A DNA stretch of 64,000 nt from Enoplolaimus lenunculus. Taxonomy: Eukaryota > Nematoda > Enoplea > Enoplida > Thoracostomopsidae. Both the position numbers and the translations under genes were made by a program. The stretch's first letter is position 1; the number at the start of each line of letters is the position of its first letter. The notes beneath the pieces were generated by a model that was not told the origin of the DNA, did not search any database, and saw only the letters and a list, made by a program, of their open reading frames with translations. Of the stretch, positions 23,807 to 34,639 are shown piece after piece. Where the stretch lies: the NCBI GenBank assembly GCA_030248215.1, contig JASANG010004123.1, positions 31,001-95,000 of the forward strand, read 5' to 3'.

Positions 23807-26800
23807 TCAGACCATTCCAAGCCGTCTGACCCGGCTCATAAAACTGTCTCGTTCTAAATAGCAGCCACCCAGCTCCCGACGGCCTTTAAACCCGTTTCGG
23901 CCATGGAGTATCCTATAATTGTCATAAACCACAATTTCACCAGGCCGTAATAAATGTGTCACTTTTGCTTCTGGATTTAGCAAATGTTCGGCAAACGCTT
24001 TGTAGGCTCGGTAGAATTCTCGTTGTTCAGATGCGTTGTCACGACGCTGGTTCGTTGTCCCCGCAGTGTTGGTTGGCATCAAGTCTCGGTCATATGGATT
24101 GAAACTGTAAAATCCTAATTGCAATAGATGCTACACACAGTAGAGAATACGATACGCTTATCGTAGGCCAATTAACAAATTGTACAGCCGAAACTGTCTT
24201 GAAACTGCACGGTTTGCACAACGCCCTGTTTGAAGATTTGGCCAAGGTTCAGAGGACTACGCTTGGAATCGAACTTTGACCAATTGCACTCTGGTCAAGC
24301 ATGCTACCATTACACTACCAGAATCACTGCAACAATATCTAATTCCGGTATATGTGCACATGTATGGCAATTTTTTTGCTTTACATGCGGACACTGGCTG
24401 GTCCAATGGGATCGCTCCTGCGTAGGCTTAATACTAAAAGTTATCAAAACCAAGGCTTTGTATTAAGGTTTAACGTTGAAATAGCGCTCCGCACTGCAAT
24501 AGATCCCCGAATACTTATTAAAAACCGAGCGTTTGTATTAAGATTTAATACAATGTGAAGTTCTGCCACTGTATACACTCACCATGGGCATATCTCTATA
24601 TACATATATCCATACATTCATACATACATACATATATTTATATATATTTATTATATATGTCGTAGGCCAATCTGCTATTCATGCCAATACTAATTAGCCC
24701 AGGCCAATCTGCTATTTTATGTAATGGCAATTTGTCCTGAGCTAAACTGCTATTGAATTTATAGACCAATCAGATTTGATTATTTGGACAAACACAATAC
24801 CGTTAACCAATCAGCGTTGGTCTTGTAAAACGCCTTCGCACTTATAAACCATAAAACCCGAGTAAACTTAACAAGAGAGTAACGTAAACAGTTTATTATA
24901 CGACGAAATAACCACGCTATGAGTATAGTGAAGCACACCGGTAGAACAAACAGTCTGATCATGAATCCTCCTTAAACTCCAGTGTTTTCAGCTTATATAC
25001 CACTTCACCGCCTACGCAACTCGTTGTCACTAAATCATTGGCCCACGTATCGTTCGCTAATCCACGTGTCACTCCATGCTTAGCCCACGCATCGCTCGCT
25101 AATTTGGCCACGTACACATTGTTGCTAGCTAGACGTGAATAAAGCAAAACATGTCGTAAAGAACACGTTCACTTCATTCACGTTACAGAACCCCTCCGTA
25201 TTAAGCGGAGCGCTGAGCCTGGACCTGAACATCAGGAGAAAATCGTACTGTCTTCTTCGCCGGGCCCAAGGAATCGTGCATCCCCGCGATGTGTTGATGT
25301 GCAAGATCCAGTGCATCGCTGAGATTCTGACGCTTGATTGGCACCTTCGCTTGCGCGAGAGGCAGCACGGTAGACCTAGATACGTATGCCAGCCGATTGC
25401 TGCCGAAAAACTTGACCGCCAGTGAGTTTCGTGGTCGTTTGCACTTCGCGAGGTCGGTGCCATCAGGGGAAATGACCAGCGCAGGCCAATGGGGCCACTT
25501 GGGAAATTTCGCAAGGATGACATCGCCAATTGCAGGTCGTTGAATTGCTGTGTCATCAAGCGGTATAGATCCGGTTGGAATTGCACCCGCTGTGTCGTCG
25601 TGCAGGAACGCTGGCTTGACCCGATCTACGCTAACCGAGTCCTCAGTATCTCCGATTTTCAAAATCATGGTTTTGTCGTCGCGGCTCTTGACTTCGTAAG
25701 GCCCACGGAAGCGCGGTTGAAGGGCACCTTTGACCGAATCGTCTCGCAGCCAGACGTGACTGGTTGTGAGAAGGTTTTTCGGTACATACCAGGGAGTTGA
25801 GTGACGGCGTTCGGGGGCATTGAAGCAGTTGATCGTAGCTTGTAGATTTTGCACAAAATCAGAAGCGCTCGCATTTTCGGAAATTGAAGTTGGCATGAAG
25901 TAACAGTGAGGTAGGTCGATGTTGCTGCCGAAAACCATCTGGCAAGGTGTGAATCCTTTGTCGTTGAGGGCTGTCCGGACTCCCAGCAGCACTAGCGGGA
26001 GGGACTGCATCCAGGAACGGGTGCTGCAGTGGGCACGAAGACCGGTTTTCAGCGTCCGATGAAATCGTTCGACCGCGTCGTTACATGCCGGATGGTAGGC
26101 GGTCGTACGCCTACGTTCAATTCCCAGCTGTTCCATAAGCGTAGACCAGAGAGCAGATTGAAATTGAGCCCCACGATCGGAAATGATGATACGCGGGACC
26201 CCAAAACGGCTGATCCAGCCGGCGATGAGAGCGGCAGCGACTGACTCGGTCGTAATGTCTGGGACTGGAATGGCTTCCGGCCAACGAGTAAACCGATCAA
26301 TCACCGTAACAAGGTATCGATTGCCTAAGGAAGGCGGAAAAGGCCCGACGATATCGATGTGGATCGTGTGGAATCGTCCCGGATTGATGGCAGAACGAAT
26401 GCCTCATCACTTGCCTTGAGGAGCTGTAGCATCCCGGCCAGAGTGTTCTTAGACTGTTGAGAGAGATTGACAGGCCCAGGATTCCGTTCAACCCCGCCAA
26501 TAAGCAACAGCACCCGTAGGCAGGTGGCTTGCCGCCGACCTACACCTTGACCAGAGCACCCGGTGACGTCCAATTGTGGGAACCCGTGGGGCGTAGCAGT
26601 GACGACACAGGTGAAAAGTGTCCTCGAACGCTGCCTTTTGCCATTCCTGGGGATGTTGAAACGACCATTCGATTGGAACGAGTACGTCACAACTGTGTGG
26701 CAAGGGACGACCGAGTGAGGATGATGGACGATTCGACGATTGACGACCACTTGAAATTTGAGGAGCGCCAGGACCAGCCCCACAAAGACAGGCAGGACCC

Positions 26801-29800
26801 GAAAACGGGGAGGTGTTTGTGTCCGAGTCGGGCTCACCATTGTAAAACGCCTTCGCACTTATAAACCATAAAACCCGAGTAAACTTAACAAGAGAGTAAC
26901 GTAAACAGTTTATTATACGACGAAATAACCACGCTATGAGTATAGTCAAGCACACCGGTAGAACAAACAGTCTGATCATGAATCCTCCTTAAACTCCAGT
27001 GTTTTCAGCTTATATACCACTTCACCGCCTACGCAACTCGTTGTCACTAAATCATTGGCCCACGTATCGTTCGCTAATCCACGTGTCACTCCATGCTTAG
27101 CCCACGCATCGCTCGCTAATTTGGCCACGTACACATTGTTGCTAGCTAGACGTGAATAAAGCAAAACATGTCGTAAAGAACACGTTCACTTCATTCACGT
27201 TACAGTCTTACAGTACCGTTGTTTTGTGAAATCTCACAATCGCTATTTGGCCTAAGCGGATTTGCCTACGACATATATATACAAATACAACTTCAAACTC
27301 ACCAAACTTGTTCCAACTGGCTGGAATGTTGATTAACGTTAATAACACGTTTGAACGCTCGAAAATATTCCGTATCTGCGATATAACAATGTGGCATGGA
27401 TACGCTGCATAGGATTTCGTATGCTTCTGGGTCTGCTGTTTTGAGTTGCCCTGCAGCACAAAATCCATCAACATACGTCGCTTCACCACCAGTATCGGCA
27501 GGACGAACGCAATACATCAACTTAAATGTAATGAATAATAGGTTTTCAAACAAACGAACTGTGGAACCTGCTGATCTGAAAGTACACGCAGAAGTAGGCT
27601 TCATTCGTGTACAAAAATGTGCTGAATTTCGAAACATTATCTTTTGATGGTTTTTAAGTTACATGTCCTATTGCTGACTGGTGGCAGACACAGTTGCTAC
27701 ATACATTTGAGAATACGGGCAAATAGCACAAAGTCGTCAGACTTGTTCTTAATGCTCAAAACATGTTAATGCTAATACGCGCAAGCCTACGATTGCTTAA
27801 AATATTAATTGAACAATTTCCCGCAATAAGTGTACTATGAGCAACTAATCGCAAACTGCATAACGCGACAAAACATCTATAATGTGTAATGGTTAACAAT
27901 TAGCACTCGTATCTGCAGGATCACAACCTACGTCAGAGACAAGAGCCCCCACGAGCTATAGCAACACATTCTTATAGTCGAGCAGTGACAGTAAACGTAT
28001 CACATTCGTGGCTGCTGGGGTTCGAATCTGGGACGTAACCAAAGAAGGTACGGGGGCGCCGCTTCCTCTGAGAGTGCGTTTGACGCCCTTGAGCAAAGTG
28101 GGCAATTTGACAAGTTCGAAAAATATTTTGTATTTGTAACTGTCTCAGTGTCTCGCTGAATTTCTGTCGATATTCTTTTAATATTTGCTGCTAAAATTGT
28201 GTTTGGCTTCTGGTTCGCTTCACTGGAGTGGTGTTTCCAACTTTGACCGAGGTTAAACTATAGCAAGCGCCGATTAAGTTTGCAAAAATTCCATTTTCAC
28301 AGACTTTAATTTATTTTAGTAATTTTTTTGACGTAAACAAAGGTTCTCTCGTTTGCCGATTTACTTACTATTACGTAATAAGTTTCCTCACAACTTCTAC
28401 TACATCTCTCCAAAATTAGCGAAAAACTATTGTGAATTTTCAAACTAACGAACGGCTGCAATTGCATACATCAAAATTTGCACAGAAGCATAGTACATCG
28501 AATGCAATAAATGTGCTGAATTCCAAAGCTAAACCATTCCCTGGCTCGAAGGTTACAAGACCTATCACCAACTGGTCATTGGTGCTACACACATTTGAGA
28601 ATACTGACTCTTCACTTAAAATCAGATCCTGCATTAAATGAAAATATTCATGCAGAAAAATGTTAAACAAAATTCTCCTAAAAAATGCAATGTTGTTTAT
28701 GGAGGCGGTATTCTTTATGGCAAATTTAATACTGGGCAGCGTCGTCCGCTGTCACACGACACCGCACGGCAACGCAAGCGAATTAACGCGCGATGCCGCG
28801 GTTAAAAAATTGTAAACAAGTCGTGCCCGTCCAAACAGCGCCCCACGACAAGCATAAGGTAACATTTAGTCGTAAGCTAACCATATATCCAGGAGTATTG
28901 GTCAAATAAGTACCATCTGTATGAGCGTGTAACGGCACATTATCGTAGGCCAAATCAGCAACATCTGCAACATCAGCGTGTAGTTGGTACCAACTGCCGT
29001 AGAATGTTGCTTGAACAATTCCAATTGATTCGCCAAGCGCTTTGATATCTGAAAGTGGCCACACGAGCAAACGCAGATAGAGAAATTCATCACACCTTGG
29101 ACCGCGTTCTTAAATGGCTATAGCGCCTATCGCTAGTTGTTGATAAATATTGTAACTTTTAACTTGACAATATTAAGCCTTCAAGTTTTAGTACAGTTTT
29201 CGAACTCAAGTTGCGTAATTTCTTCCTAAACTTTGACATTGTTAATTTACGCAATGGGCTGTTCTACAGTTCGGAATGCTGCTCGTATTGCGTCGAGTAC
29301 CGACAATTAAATGATGTTACTAAAAAGGATAGTTTCTTTCTTCCACGGATCGACAAAACGATTGATACGTTAATAAGACATTGCCAAAAAATTTTGTGTC
29401 ACTATGGGCCCAGAGGTGTAAGTGGGTGAACATTTCATTATGTGGAAAGAAAAATTTGTCAAATTTCCCACTGTATTGATATTAACCCTTTCTCACATGA
29501 ATATTTTCTATTTTCCGTGAGACCTACTTTTATGCTTGGATTCGAACTCCAGTGACTGGAGTGGGAGGCGTATACCATCACCACTCAGCTATAGGAGCTT
29601 GACGCTCGAGCCCGAGGGGCCCCTCACGTCTTGTGGTGATTTAGTACTATGTATACGTGTTGCAATTGTTCAACACGGTGCGATATATATTATTTAACGT
29701 ATACACACTGCGCTGAGTGGCCTATAGGTAACTCAATGTGAGAAGGGGTTATAGATAGTAAACTGAAAATTTTTCGCTTAATTAGGCAATCGCTTGATCT

Positions 29801-32674
29801 TGGTGTACGTCGCAGTAAACTTAATCATTTAGTAACTCGTATGGTGCAGCCCGAGGAGACGAATACCGTTGTCGATTGTGAGCCAGTTTTGCCGAAGCCG
29901 CAAAAACGCTACTGTTTGTTCGTTGCCTTACCGTTTAACTGTGTCGGCGCATTTACAATCAAACAAAAGCCGTATTGCACCATTGCCAAATAAAATGTAT
30001 CAGGAACTTCAATGTCTCCGCCAACCTAAAATACCAAAATAACTTTATTTTTAAACAAAATTAACGTTTTTAAACCGACAGAATAATTCATTGGCTTGCG
30101 CTATACTTGATGCGCACCGCCGCACGCCGGCGCGCTGAACGGTGAAAATATTTTATTAAAAAATGCCGCCACCAAAACATTTTGCCTATTTTTTGTTAAC
30201 CACCCATAGCAGGGCGAGGTGGCGATGGTAGGTCGCGTCGGCGTCCGGCACAGTAAAGTATAACGCAATTTTTAAACGTTAAACATTGCTTATTATCAAG
30301 AACACTGACGCTTAATTTTTTGGTGAAAGCTTCTAGCAATCGGAATAGTCATTGTCCTGGTTAACTATGTAGGTATGTCTTTGTTTACCAATTTTGGTTT
30401 AACCTAAATTTGTAATCGACTAATGTACCAGTGAAACATTGCCTAAACACTCTATTTCAGCTTTAAATAGAAAATGCCTTCTTGTTGAAGCCGTTAAGAC
30501 ATCAAACATGAGGGTAGGTCAACATCACTGGGCAGGATGTCGGCTGGAACATGACGGCATCGGAATGACATCGAACATCATCAAAAAAGTATAGCGAACC
30601 CTTACGGTCAAAAAAGAATCATAGCTAATTTGTGGAATTCCATCAATTTTAGCGATATCTTGCGATCGCCAAAACTTGAGGTTTGCGTTCGGCTCTGTTT
30701 TTTCTGTCGGTTCGTGTAACTGCTGAAGCCATTGAGATGAATAAGTTGACTTGTGGCCGTCGGACCATTGGACCTGAATTTGGTTTGAGTCTAAAATGAA
30801 TTAAATTTTACTGAATTTGGCGACGAATCCCTAGCTAGCGAGGATCAGTCGTCAGGGAAATTTTTACCCACCCCCGTAGAAATGTTATATCAAATCCGGT
30901 TTCCCCCTTCAGTTAAAGGGGGATTGACTTGATACTATAAGAAACAAGGAATCAGTTTATGCTTCTTGGATATTTTCTGGCCGTTTCCGTGAAACCCCCG
31001 TATGGCTCTAATATTTTTGACACATCCCCTTTAAATCTTGAGCACACTACACACATGTTAGGCATAGAGTTGGTAATGCAAAAAATCATGGTTATGTTAC
31101 CTCTTTCGTTAACTTCTACGTCCTTAATAGGCCGAATTATGCCGGTGTTGAAACGTATGCTTTGTGGGACGTTTACTGAATCAAGCATATTTTGAAGCAT
31201 AACGTGAATTTTTTAAACAAATTAAACCCCTCAAAATCGGCGTACTTTACTCGATTGACCGCAAGGGGCCGTACCAGCAAAATCACAAGCCATCAATTTT
31301 AGAGTAACGACTTGCTACTTGTATCTCAAATAGTAAACCAATAGCATAGAAATGAAACGTAGTTAGAAAATTTCGCATTTCACGTTTACGTTAAACTGAG
31401 TATACAGAAGGGTAGCGATGTACGCCCCCCTGAACGGTTTTGTAGATAGCTGACGGAAGCGATATCCACTTGAAAAATGAAAACAAAACATAATATAGTA
31501 CCCGCGTTTCCGGAAAAGAAATTGACAGCTGGCAAAAACGTACCGTTTACTGTAAACTCGACGGGTTTAATGTCCATTGAGGTATCAATGACACTTTTGA
31601 TTCGTTGATTTGTGGCCGTATTGTAACAGTGTGTACACTTACAATGATCCCGCAACCAAATATGACCTGTATTGCGAAACAAACAACAGCGATTTTTGTG
31701 TCAGCTAAATTGTAACCAGTAAAACATTCCGGCTTGGGTAGTATGACCGTTTAATGGCAATACGATGTAATCGTTGACACCCTCTTAAAATTTTGGCTAG
31801 TGTATAGAACAGGGACATAACAATAGTATAAGCAAATTCTTAAGTCTAAGCCTAAGCCTAAACCTAAGCGTTCGCATAAGCATATACCTAAGCCTAAGCT
31901 TAAGCAAAGTCTGCTCGTGATCTTTACAAAAGCCAAAGTTTCGAGCTGATGTTTCCAACAATAGTACCGAAGGAATTATATTTTCTTATTGTAAACGCGC
32001 AACATTTAAGTCTGTTTCCACTTTGGGAAATATAATGTAAAATACACAGTTCCAAAAACCTAGCTGCAAAGATAAGTTCAAAACCAACTCTACGCCTTTT
32101 CGAAACATTAGCCTATAAATCCAAGGCTTACTCTGCTGGAGTCCTCTTGAAAAACGGGATATCACTACAAGAAACCCCACTGTAAATTGCAATAAGTTGA
32201 TTAATCAATTCAGCGAGCGAATTAGTGTTTTTCTGAGTTGATATCAGTAAACGTTAACTCACTCTGAGTTGAGTTGATTCTTAATCTAAGTGTAGAGTCA
32301 ATTCCGGGTGATTTGTTTAGTTGACTCAGAGTGACTTCAACCAATTCAGAATTCCGAGTTCTGCAAGGCCTAATTCAGACTCCGTGATTCCATTCAATCT
32401 GAATTAAAATTAACTCATTGGAATTTACAGCTGCATGGAACACACAAATGAGGAAATAGGACAAAAAAAATTGCTAACACAACTTACTCAACTCCAGCGG
32501 TTTATTGTTCAAACCGCAGTCAAATCCGTCAAACTTTAATCGATCTTCTAATTGTGTAATTTTCAACTTGCAATCTCCAGTTGCTGTTGCAACACGAGCT
32601 CTAGACGCAGTTTTGAGGGTTGACGTCCCAAGCTTAATTGCCCGAGGAAAGCATCGATATATTGAAGAAAACAT
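23807..32674 (-). CDS. TMLHE: Trimethyllysine dioxygenase, mitochondrial (complete, 7 exons)
   Basis: Exons: 32488-32674, 31544-31666, 30606-30790, 29932-30025, 28882-29048, 27303-27520 and 23807-24104. All phases agree and give 423 residues; the human enzyme has 421. The enzyme is an Fe(II)/2-oxoglutarate dioxygenase that hydroxylates N6-trimethyllysine, the first step of carnitine synthesis. The N terminus (MFSSIYRCFPRAIKLGTS) is Arg/Ser-rich and acid-poor, as a mitochondrial presequence. The N-terminal zinc-type motif IWLRDHCKCTHC follows at about residue 65, then WSDGHKSTY. The iron ligands are visible as H239-x-D241 (HAHTDGTYL) and H392 (RILHGRNGF); the Arg-rich end ERDSFMSRVRRLG is conserved. 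Alignment to TMLHE is better than to gamma-butyrobetaine dioxygenase (DLAYDNVPLHAHTD versus human DTAYTKLALDRHTD). Exon 5 uses a weak donor, GTTAGC, required by phase and alignment. Intron 6 contains the LTR element. Confidence 0.93.
24235..24335 (-). repeat. tRNA-like SINE head in TMLHE intron 6
   Basis: On the minus strand, GGTAGTGTAATGGTAGCATG resembles an A-box and AAGTTCGATTCC a B-box at tRNA spacing. The anticodon loop is too long for a working tRNA. Confidence 0.45.
24824..25187 (-). repeat. 3' LTR of the Gypsy element
   Basis: 364 bp, TG...CA on the minus strand, practically identical to 26,841-27,204. The purine-rich GGAGGGGTTC lies directly upstream on the element strand. Confidence 0.9.
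25201..26304 (-). CDS. Gypsy integrase end of pol with a PWWP-like C-terminal domain (fossil element)
   Basis: An open frame of 367 residues. Residues about 1-125 are the integrase core of Ty3/Gypsy type (DRFTRWPEAIPVPD, then ISDRGAQFQS, then DAVERFHRTLK). Residues about 195-232 form the GPY/F module (FRGPYEV). Residues about 256-317 look like a PWWP domain: GDVILAKFPKWPHWPALV, then AVKFFGSNRLAYV and STVLPL, the usual G-D-hydrophobic-x-A-K, W-P-A and F-F-G-x order. Known PWWP domains bind methylated H3K36 nucleosomes; a role in choosing integration sites is inference, by analogy with chromodomains in chromoviruses. The frame belongs to the incomplete LTR element, not to the host. Confidence 0.85.
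   Translation of the reverse strand: MIDRFTRWPEAIPVPDITTESVAAALIAGWISRFGVPRIIISDRGAQFQSALWSTLMEQLGIERRRTTAYHPACNDAVERFHRTLKTGLRAHCSTRSWMQSLPLVLLGVRTALNDKGFTPCQMVFGSNIDLPHCYFMPTSISENASASDFVQNLQATINCFNAPERRHSTPWYVPKNLLTTSHVWLRDDSVKGALQPRFRGPYEVKSRDDKTMILKIGDTEDSVSVDRVKPAFLHDDTAGAIPTGSIPLDDTAIQRPAIGDVILAKFPKWPHWPALVISPDGTDLAKCKRPRNSLAVKFFGSNRLAYVSRSTVLPLAQAKVPIKRQNLSDALDLAHQHIAGMHDSLGPAKKTVRFSPDVQVQAQRSA
26469..26513 (-). other. 2A-like motif in the Gypsy element
   Basis: The translated sequence LRVLLLIGGVERNPGP ends in the hallmark N-P-G-P of 2A ribosome-skipping peptides, preceded by a hydrophobic run. The canonical Asp three residues before the E-x-N is Gly here, so activity is uncertain. 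2A-like motifs are known from several invertebrate retroelements. Confidence 0.5.
26841..27204 (-). repeat. 5' LTR of the Gypsy element
   Basis: 364 bp, practically identical to the 3' LTR. The right flank GTCT matches the four bases left of the 3' LTR. Confidence 0.9.
28733..28866. mobile_element. GC-rich MITE, diverged
   Basis: The motifs GCGTCGTCCGCTGTCAC, CACCGCACGG and GACAAGCATAAGG match the GC-rich family seen at 643-815 and 58,946. It lies beside exon 5 of TMLHE. Confidence 0.4.
29208..29782 (+). mobile_element. Ty3/Gypsy reverse-transcriptase relic carrying a TIR element (copy 2)
   Basis: Fossil fragment, closely matching 7410-7977 over its whole length, with the RT-like stretch at about 29,256-29,390 and the tRNA-like TIR element at 29,482-29,751. 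It lies in TMLHE intron 4. Broken; only a short part of pol remains. Confidence 0.65.
30091..30270. mobile_element. GC-rich MITE in TMLHE intron 3
   Basis: Left TTGGCTTGCGCTATACTTG and right AAAGTATAACGCAATTT are inverted repeats around CGCCGCACGCCGGCGCG. Same family as 643-815. Confidence 0.55.
31795..31934 (+). mobile_element. Hexamer MITE in TMLHE intron 1
   Basis: Starts GGCTAGTGTATAGAACAGGG and ends GATCTTTACAAAAGCC, with CCTAAG hexamers between. The flanks AAAATTTT and AAAGTTTC agree at six of eight positions. Confidence 0.65.
32180..32430. mobile_element. Foldback MITE with CACTGTAAATT ends
   Basis: Left CCCACTGTAAATTGCAATAAG and right CTCATTGGAATTTACAGCTG are partly inverted, with many internal TGAGTTGATT/AATCAACTC motifs. 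It lies within 60 bp of exon 1 of TMLHE and is related to 2695-2935. Confidence 0.45.
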
Positions 32675-32761
32675 TTGGAGTTAAAAATGATTTTAAAAAA
32701 ATTGTTAAATTGTTTACAATTAACAAAAATAAAGCTACACAAATGAGAAGCTACACAAATG

Positions 32762-32925
32762 AAAGCCCGTTGGTAGGTTACCTTGCTGGGGGGGAAGCTA
32801 AAATTTTCCAGGAATGGTATACAAGGGTTTTCGTTGACTTACAAAGGTTGAAAATTTTCATGGAGGGCTAAAATTTTTCCAGGGCAAGGTTGAGCCTTTC
32901 TCGTCTTCCGCTGGCTATGGGCCCG
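32762..32925. mobile_element. hAT-type MITE (GGCCCGTAGCC family) with 8-bp duplication, upstream of TMLHE
   Basis: Left AAGCCCGTTGGTAGGTTACC and right GCTGGCTATGGGCCCG, flanked on both sides by CACAAATG exactly (32,754-32,761 and 32,926-32,933). It ends less than 90 bp upstream of the TMLHE start codon, so it lies in the 5' UTR or core promoter. Confidence 0.75.
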
Positions 32926-33807
32926 CACAAATGTGCTTAATTTTAATGTAAAGCAATGTTTTTCACTGACTAAAAATAAATACACTTGGCTGCGGCCGTG
33001 TTTTCACGTGCACAATTGTACTTGTTTACTTCGCCCCTGCAATGAGTCCACATAAGGTGACTGGTTTAATAAAACAGGCTAAGGCTTAGGCTAAACCTAA
33101 GGATCAGGCTCAGGTTGAGCGTATAAGCTTCATCGTGAGCTTCAGCTTTAAGAAAATAATATGGTAGTGTGGGGAAAACTTTTTGCCTCCTTTTGAAGTT
33201 ATTCACTTTTGCAATTCTGCTTTTCTCATACAGGAATCAAACCTTTAAATGGTTTTATGAGGTTGTTCGATGCTTCTGACACAGTAATTTAGGTTATTAA
33301 CTACATTAAGGGTAAGTATGGGAATTTGGTAGAATTCGGAAAAAACAGTAATGGCCCAAATAAGAAAGCGCGAGAATTCGCTACTTTAGTGCCCGTAAAA
33401 TGAATAAAGTTTACAGATCCGACTTAGAATTGATGACCTTAACTTGTAATTTGCGAGTCAAAAACGTTTTGTTTACAAATTGATATGCTGTGCGCGCAAC
33501 CCTTTAATGTTCATAATTTTCAATTACCTTATTAATTAGAAAATTACCTATATTGTTTGAGTATAATTAAGTTTTGAAAGTAATTTTTAAAAAACGTATT
33601 TTAATCACATAAAATGACTACTGGAATAAAAGCGTAGCTCCAAAATAACAGCACGGTGGGTAGAAAAAATAATAACGGTTTGTAACTAAGTAGTAGACGC
33701 GTACACAGTGTTGCTGTTAAGCATAATAAACAATGTTCGTTAAGAGGTTGAAATGAAATACCAAACTATTACAGCATCTAAAAGCGTTCCGGCTTCATAA
33801 CATGTAC

Positions 33808-33982
33808 GGCCCATGTAAAGATCAGAGGCGGAACGTTTTTCTGCAGGATTGCAATTGAGTAAATGTAAGCTTTAGACTATTTTTTTGCTTACGCTTAGGT
33901 TTAACGTCATTGTTACGCTTAGGATTAGGCTTAGGATTGTGCTTATACTACTTCTGTAACGGTTCTGCGATGTATACTGCTG
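33808..33982 (-). mobile_element. Hexamer MITE, right end diverged
   Basis: Starts GGCCCATGTAAAGATCAGAG with the GGAACGTTTTTCTGC block and contains CTTAGG hexamers. The right end is recognisable only as GTTCTGCGATGTATAC. Confidence 0.6.
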
Positions 33983-34473
33983 AAATTCTTGTACGTAGAA
34001 AAAGGTACATTTTCAGGTTATCAAATATATCAGCAGTTTTTTTATTTGATATAATTCTTTCGATCGCTCGCACATCAAAGAGTTAAAAACTGAAATACTG
34101 GATCGGTCTTTGATGTTTATATAAAGATAGCTATAGCTCACCGTTTGGTAACTAACATTAACATATTAAAGAAGCAAAGTTTGCAATTGAGTTTATTTAT
34201 AAAATAGCACATTTGGTTTATCATCATAGCCGTAACACAGGTACACAGGAAATCAAATCCAAGAAATATGCACTCAAAATTCGAATAAATCAAATATATA
34301 ATTTCAACAACGACTTTCTTCAATTTTACAGATGTGTCACTGGGTGATAAAATTATTTTTGGTGTATGACATTCAGTCGACACGAATTTTGTAAGGGTGG
34401 CACTATAGTTGGCCCGCGGCGACATCCGTCGTCGCCCGGCAACCCAAATAAATAAATTTCATTACAAATTGTT

Positions 34474-34639
34474 GCCCATATAAAGATCAGCGCGGAATGT
34501 TTTTGTTTCGACCTGCAATAGAGTAAGTTTAAGTTTTAGACTCTTAGGCTCTAGGCTTAGACTTAAGCTCATTGTTACGCTTAGGCTTATTAGAAATATG
34601 TTTATACTTTTGTTGCGGCACTGTTCTATATATTCGCCC
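34474..34639 (-). mobile_element. Hexamer MITE with exact 8-bp target duplication
   Basis: Starts GCCCATATAAAGATCAGCG and ends GTTCTATATATTCGCCC. The octamer AAATTGTT flanks both sides exactly (34,466-34,473 and 34,640-34,647). Located downstream of the FAPP2-like gene. Confidence 0.8.

Larger units (their letters stand above)
24824..27204 (-). mobile_element. Ty3/Gypsy LTR retrotransposon, incomplete, very young
   Basis: Two 364-bp LTRs (24,824-25,187 and 26,841-27,204) begin TG and end CA on the element's own (minus) strand and differ at a single position that I found. A 4-bp duplication, GTCT, flanks the element. The body is about 1.65 kb, far shorter than a full Gypsy body, so the element is broken and would depend on relatives. 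Recognisable parts, 5' to 3': a primer-binding-site-like TGG start just inside the 5' LTR, a short reading frame with a 2A-like motif, the integrase end of pol, and a purine tract next to the 3' LTR. It lies in TMLHE intron 6 in the same orientation as the gene, and inside an older MITE. Confidence 0.9.
24652..27280. mobile_element. GTCGTAGGCCAAT-family MITE split by the LTR element
   Basis: Left arm TATATATGTCGTAGGCCAATC at 24,652 and right arm ending TTTGCCTACGACATATATA at 27,280 are inverted repeats. Without the LTR element (24,824-27,204) the host MITE would be about 250 bp. The family motif GGCCAATCTGCTATT recurs at 39.35-39.62 kb and in the tandem block at 44.2-44.8 kb. Confidence 0.6.

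Noticed and set aside
24780-24962. Frame beginning MIRLFVLPVCF, and another frame inside the LTRs
   Set aside because: They repeat identically in both LTRs and are open by chance in LTR sequence.
23807-32674. Assignment to gamma-butyrobetaine dioxygenase
   Set aside because: The DHC-type zinc motif, the HTDGTY region and the C-terminal ERDSFMSRVRRLG region align better with TMLHE, and a mitochondrial presequence is present.
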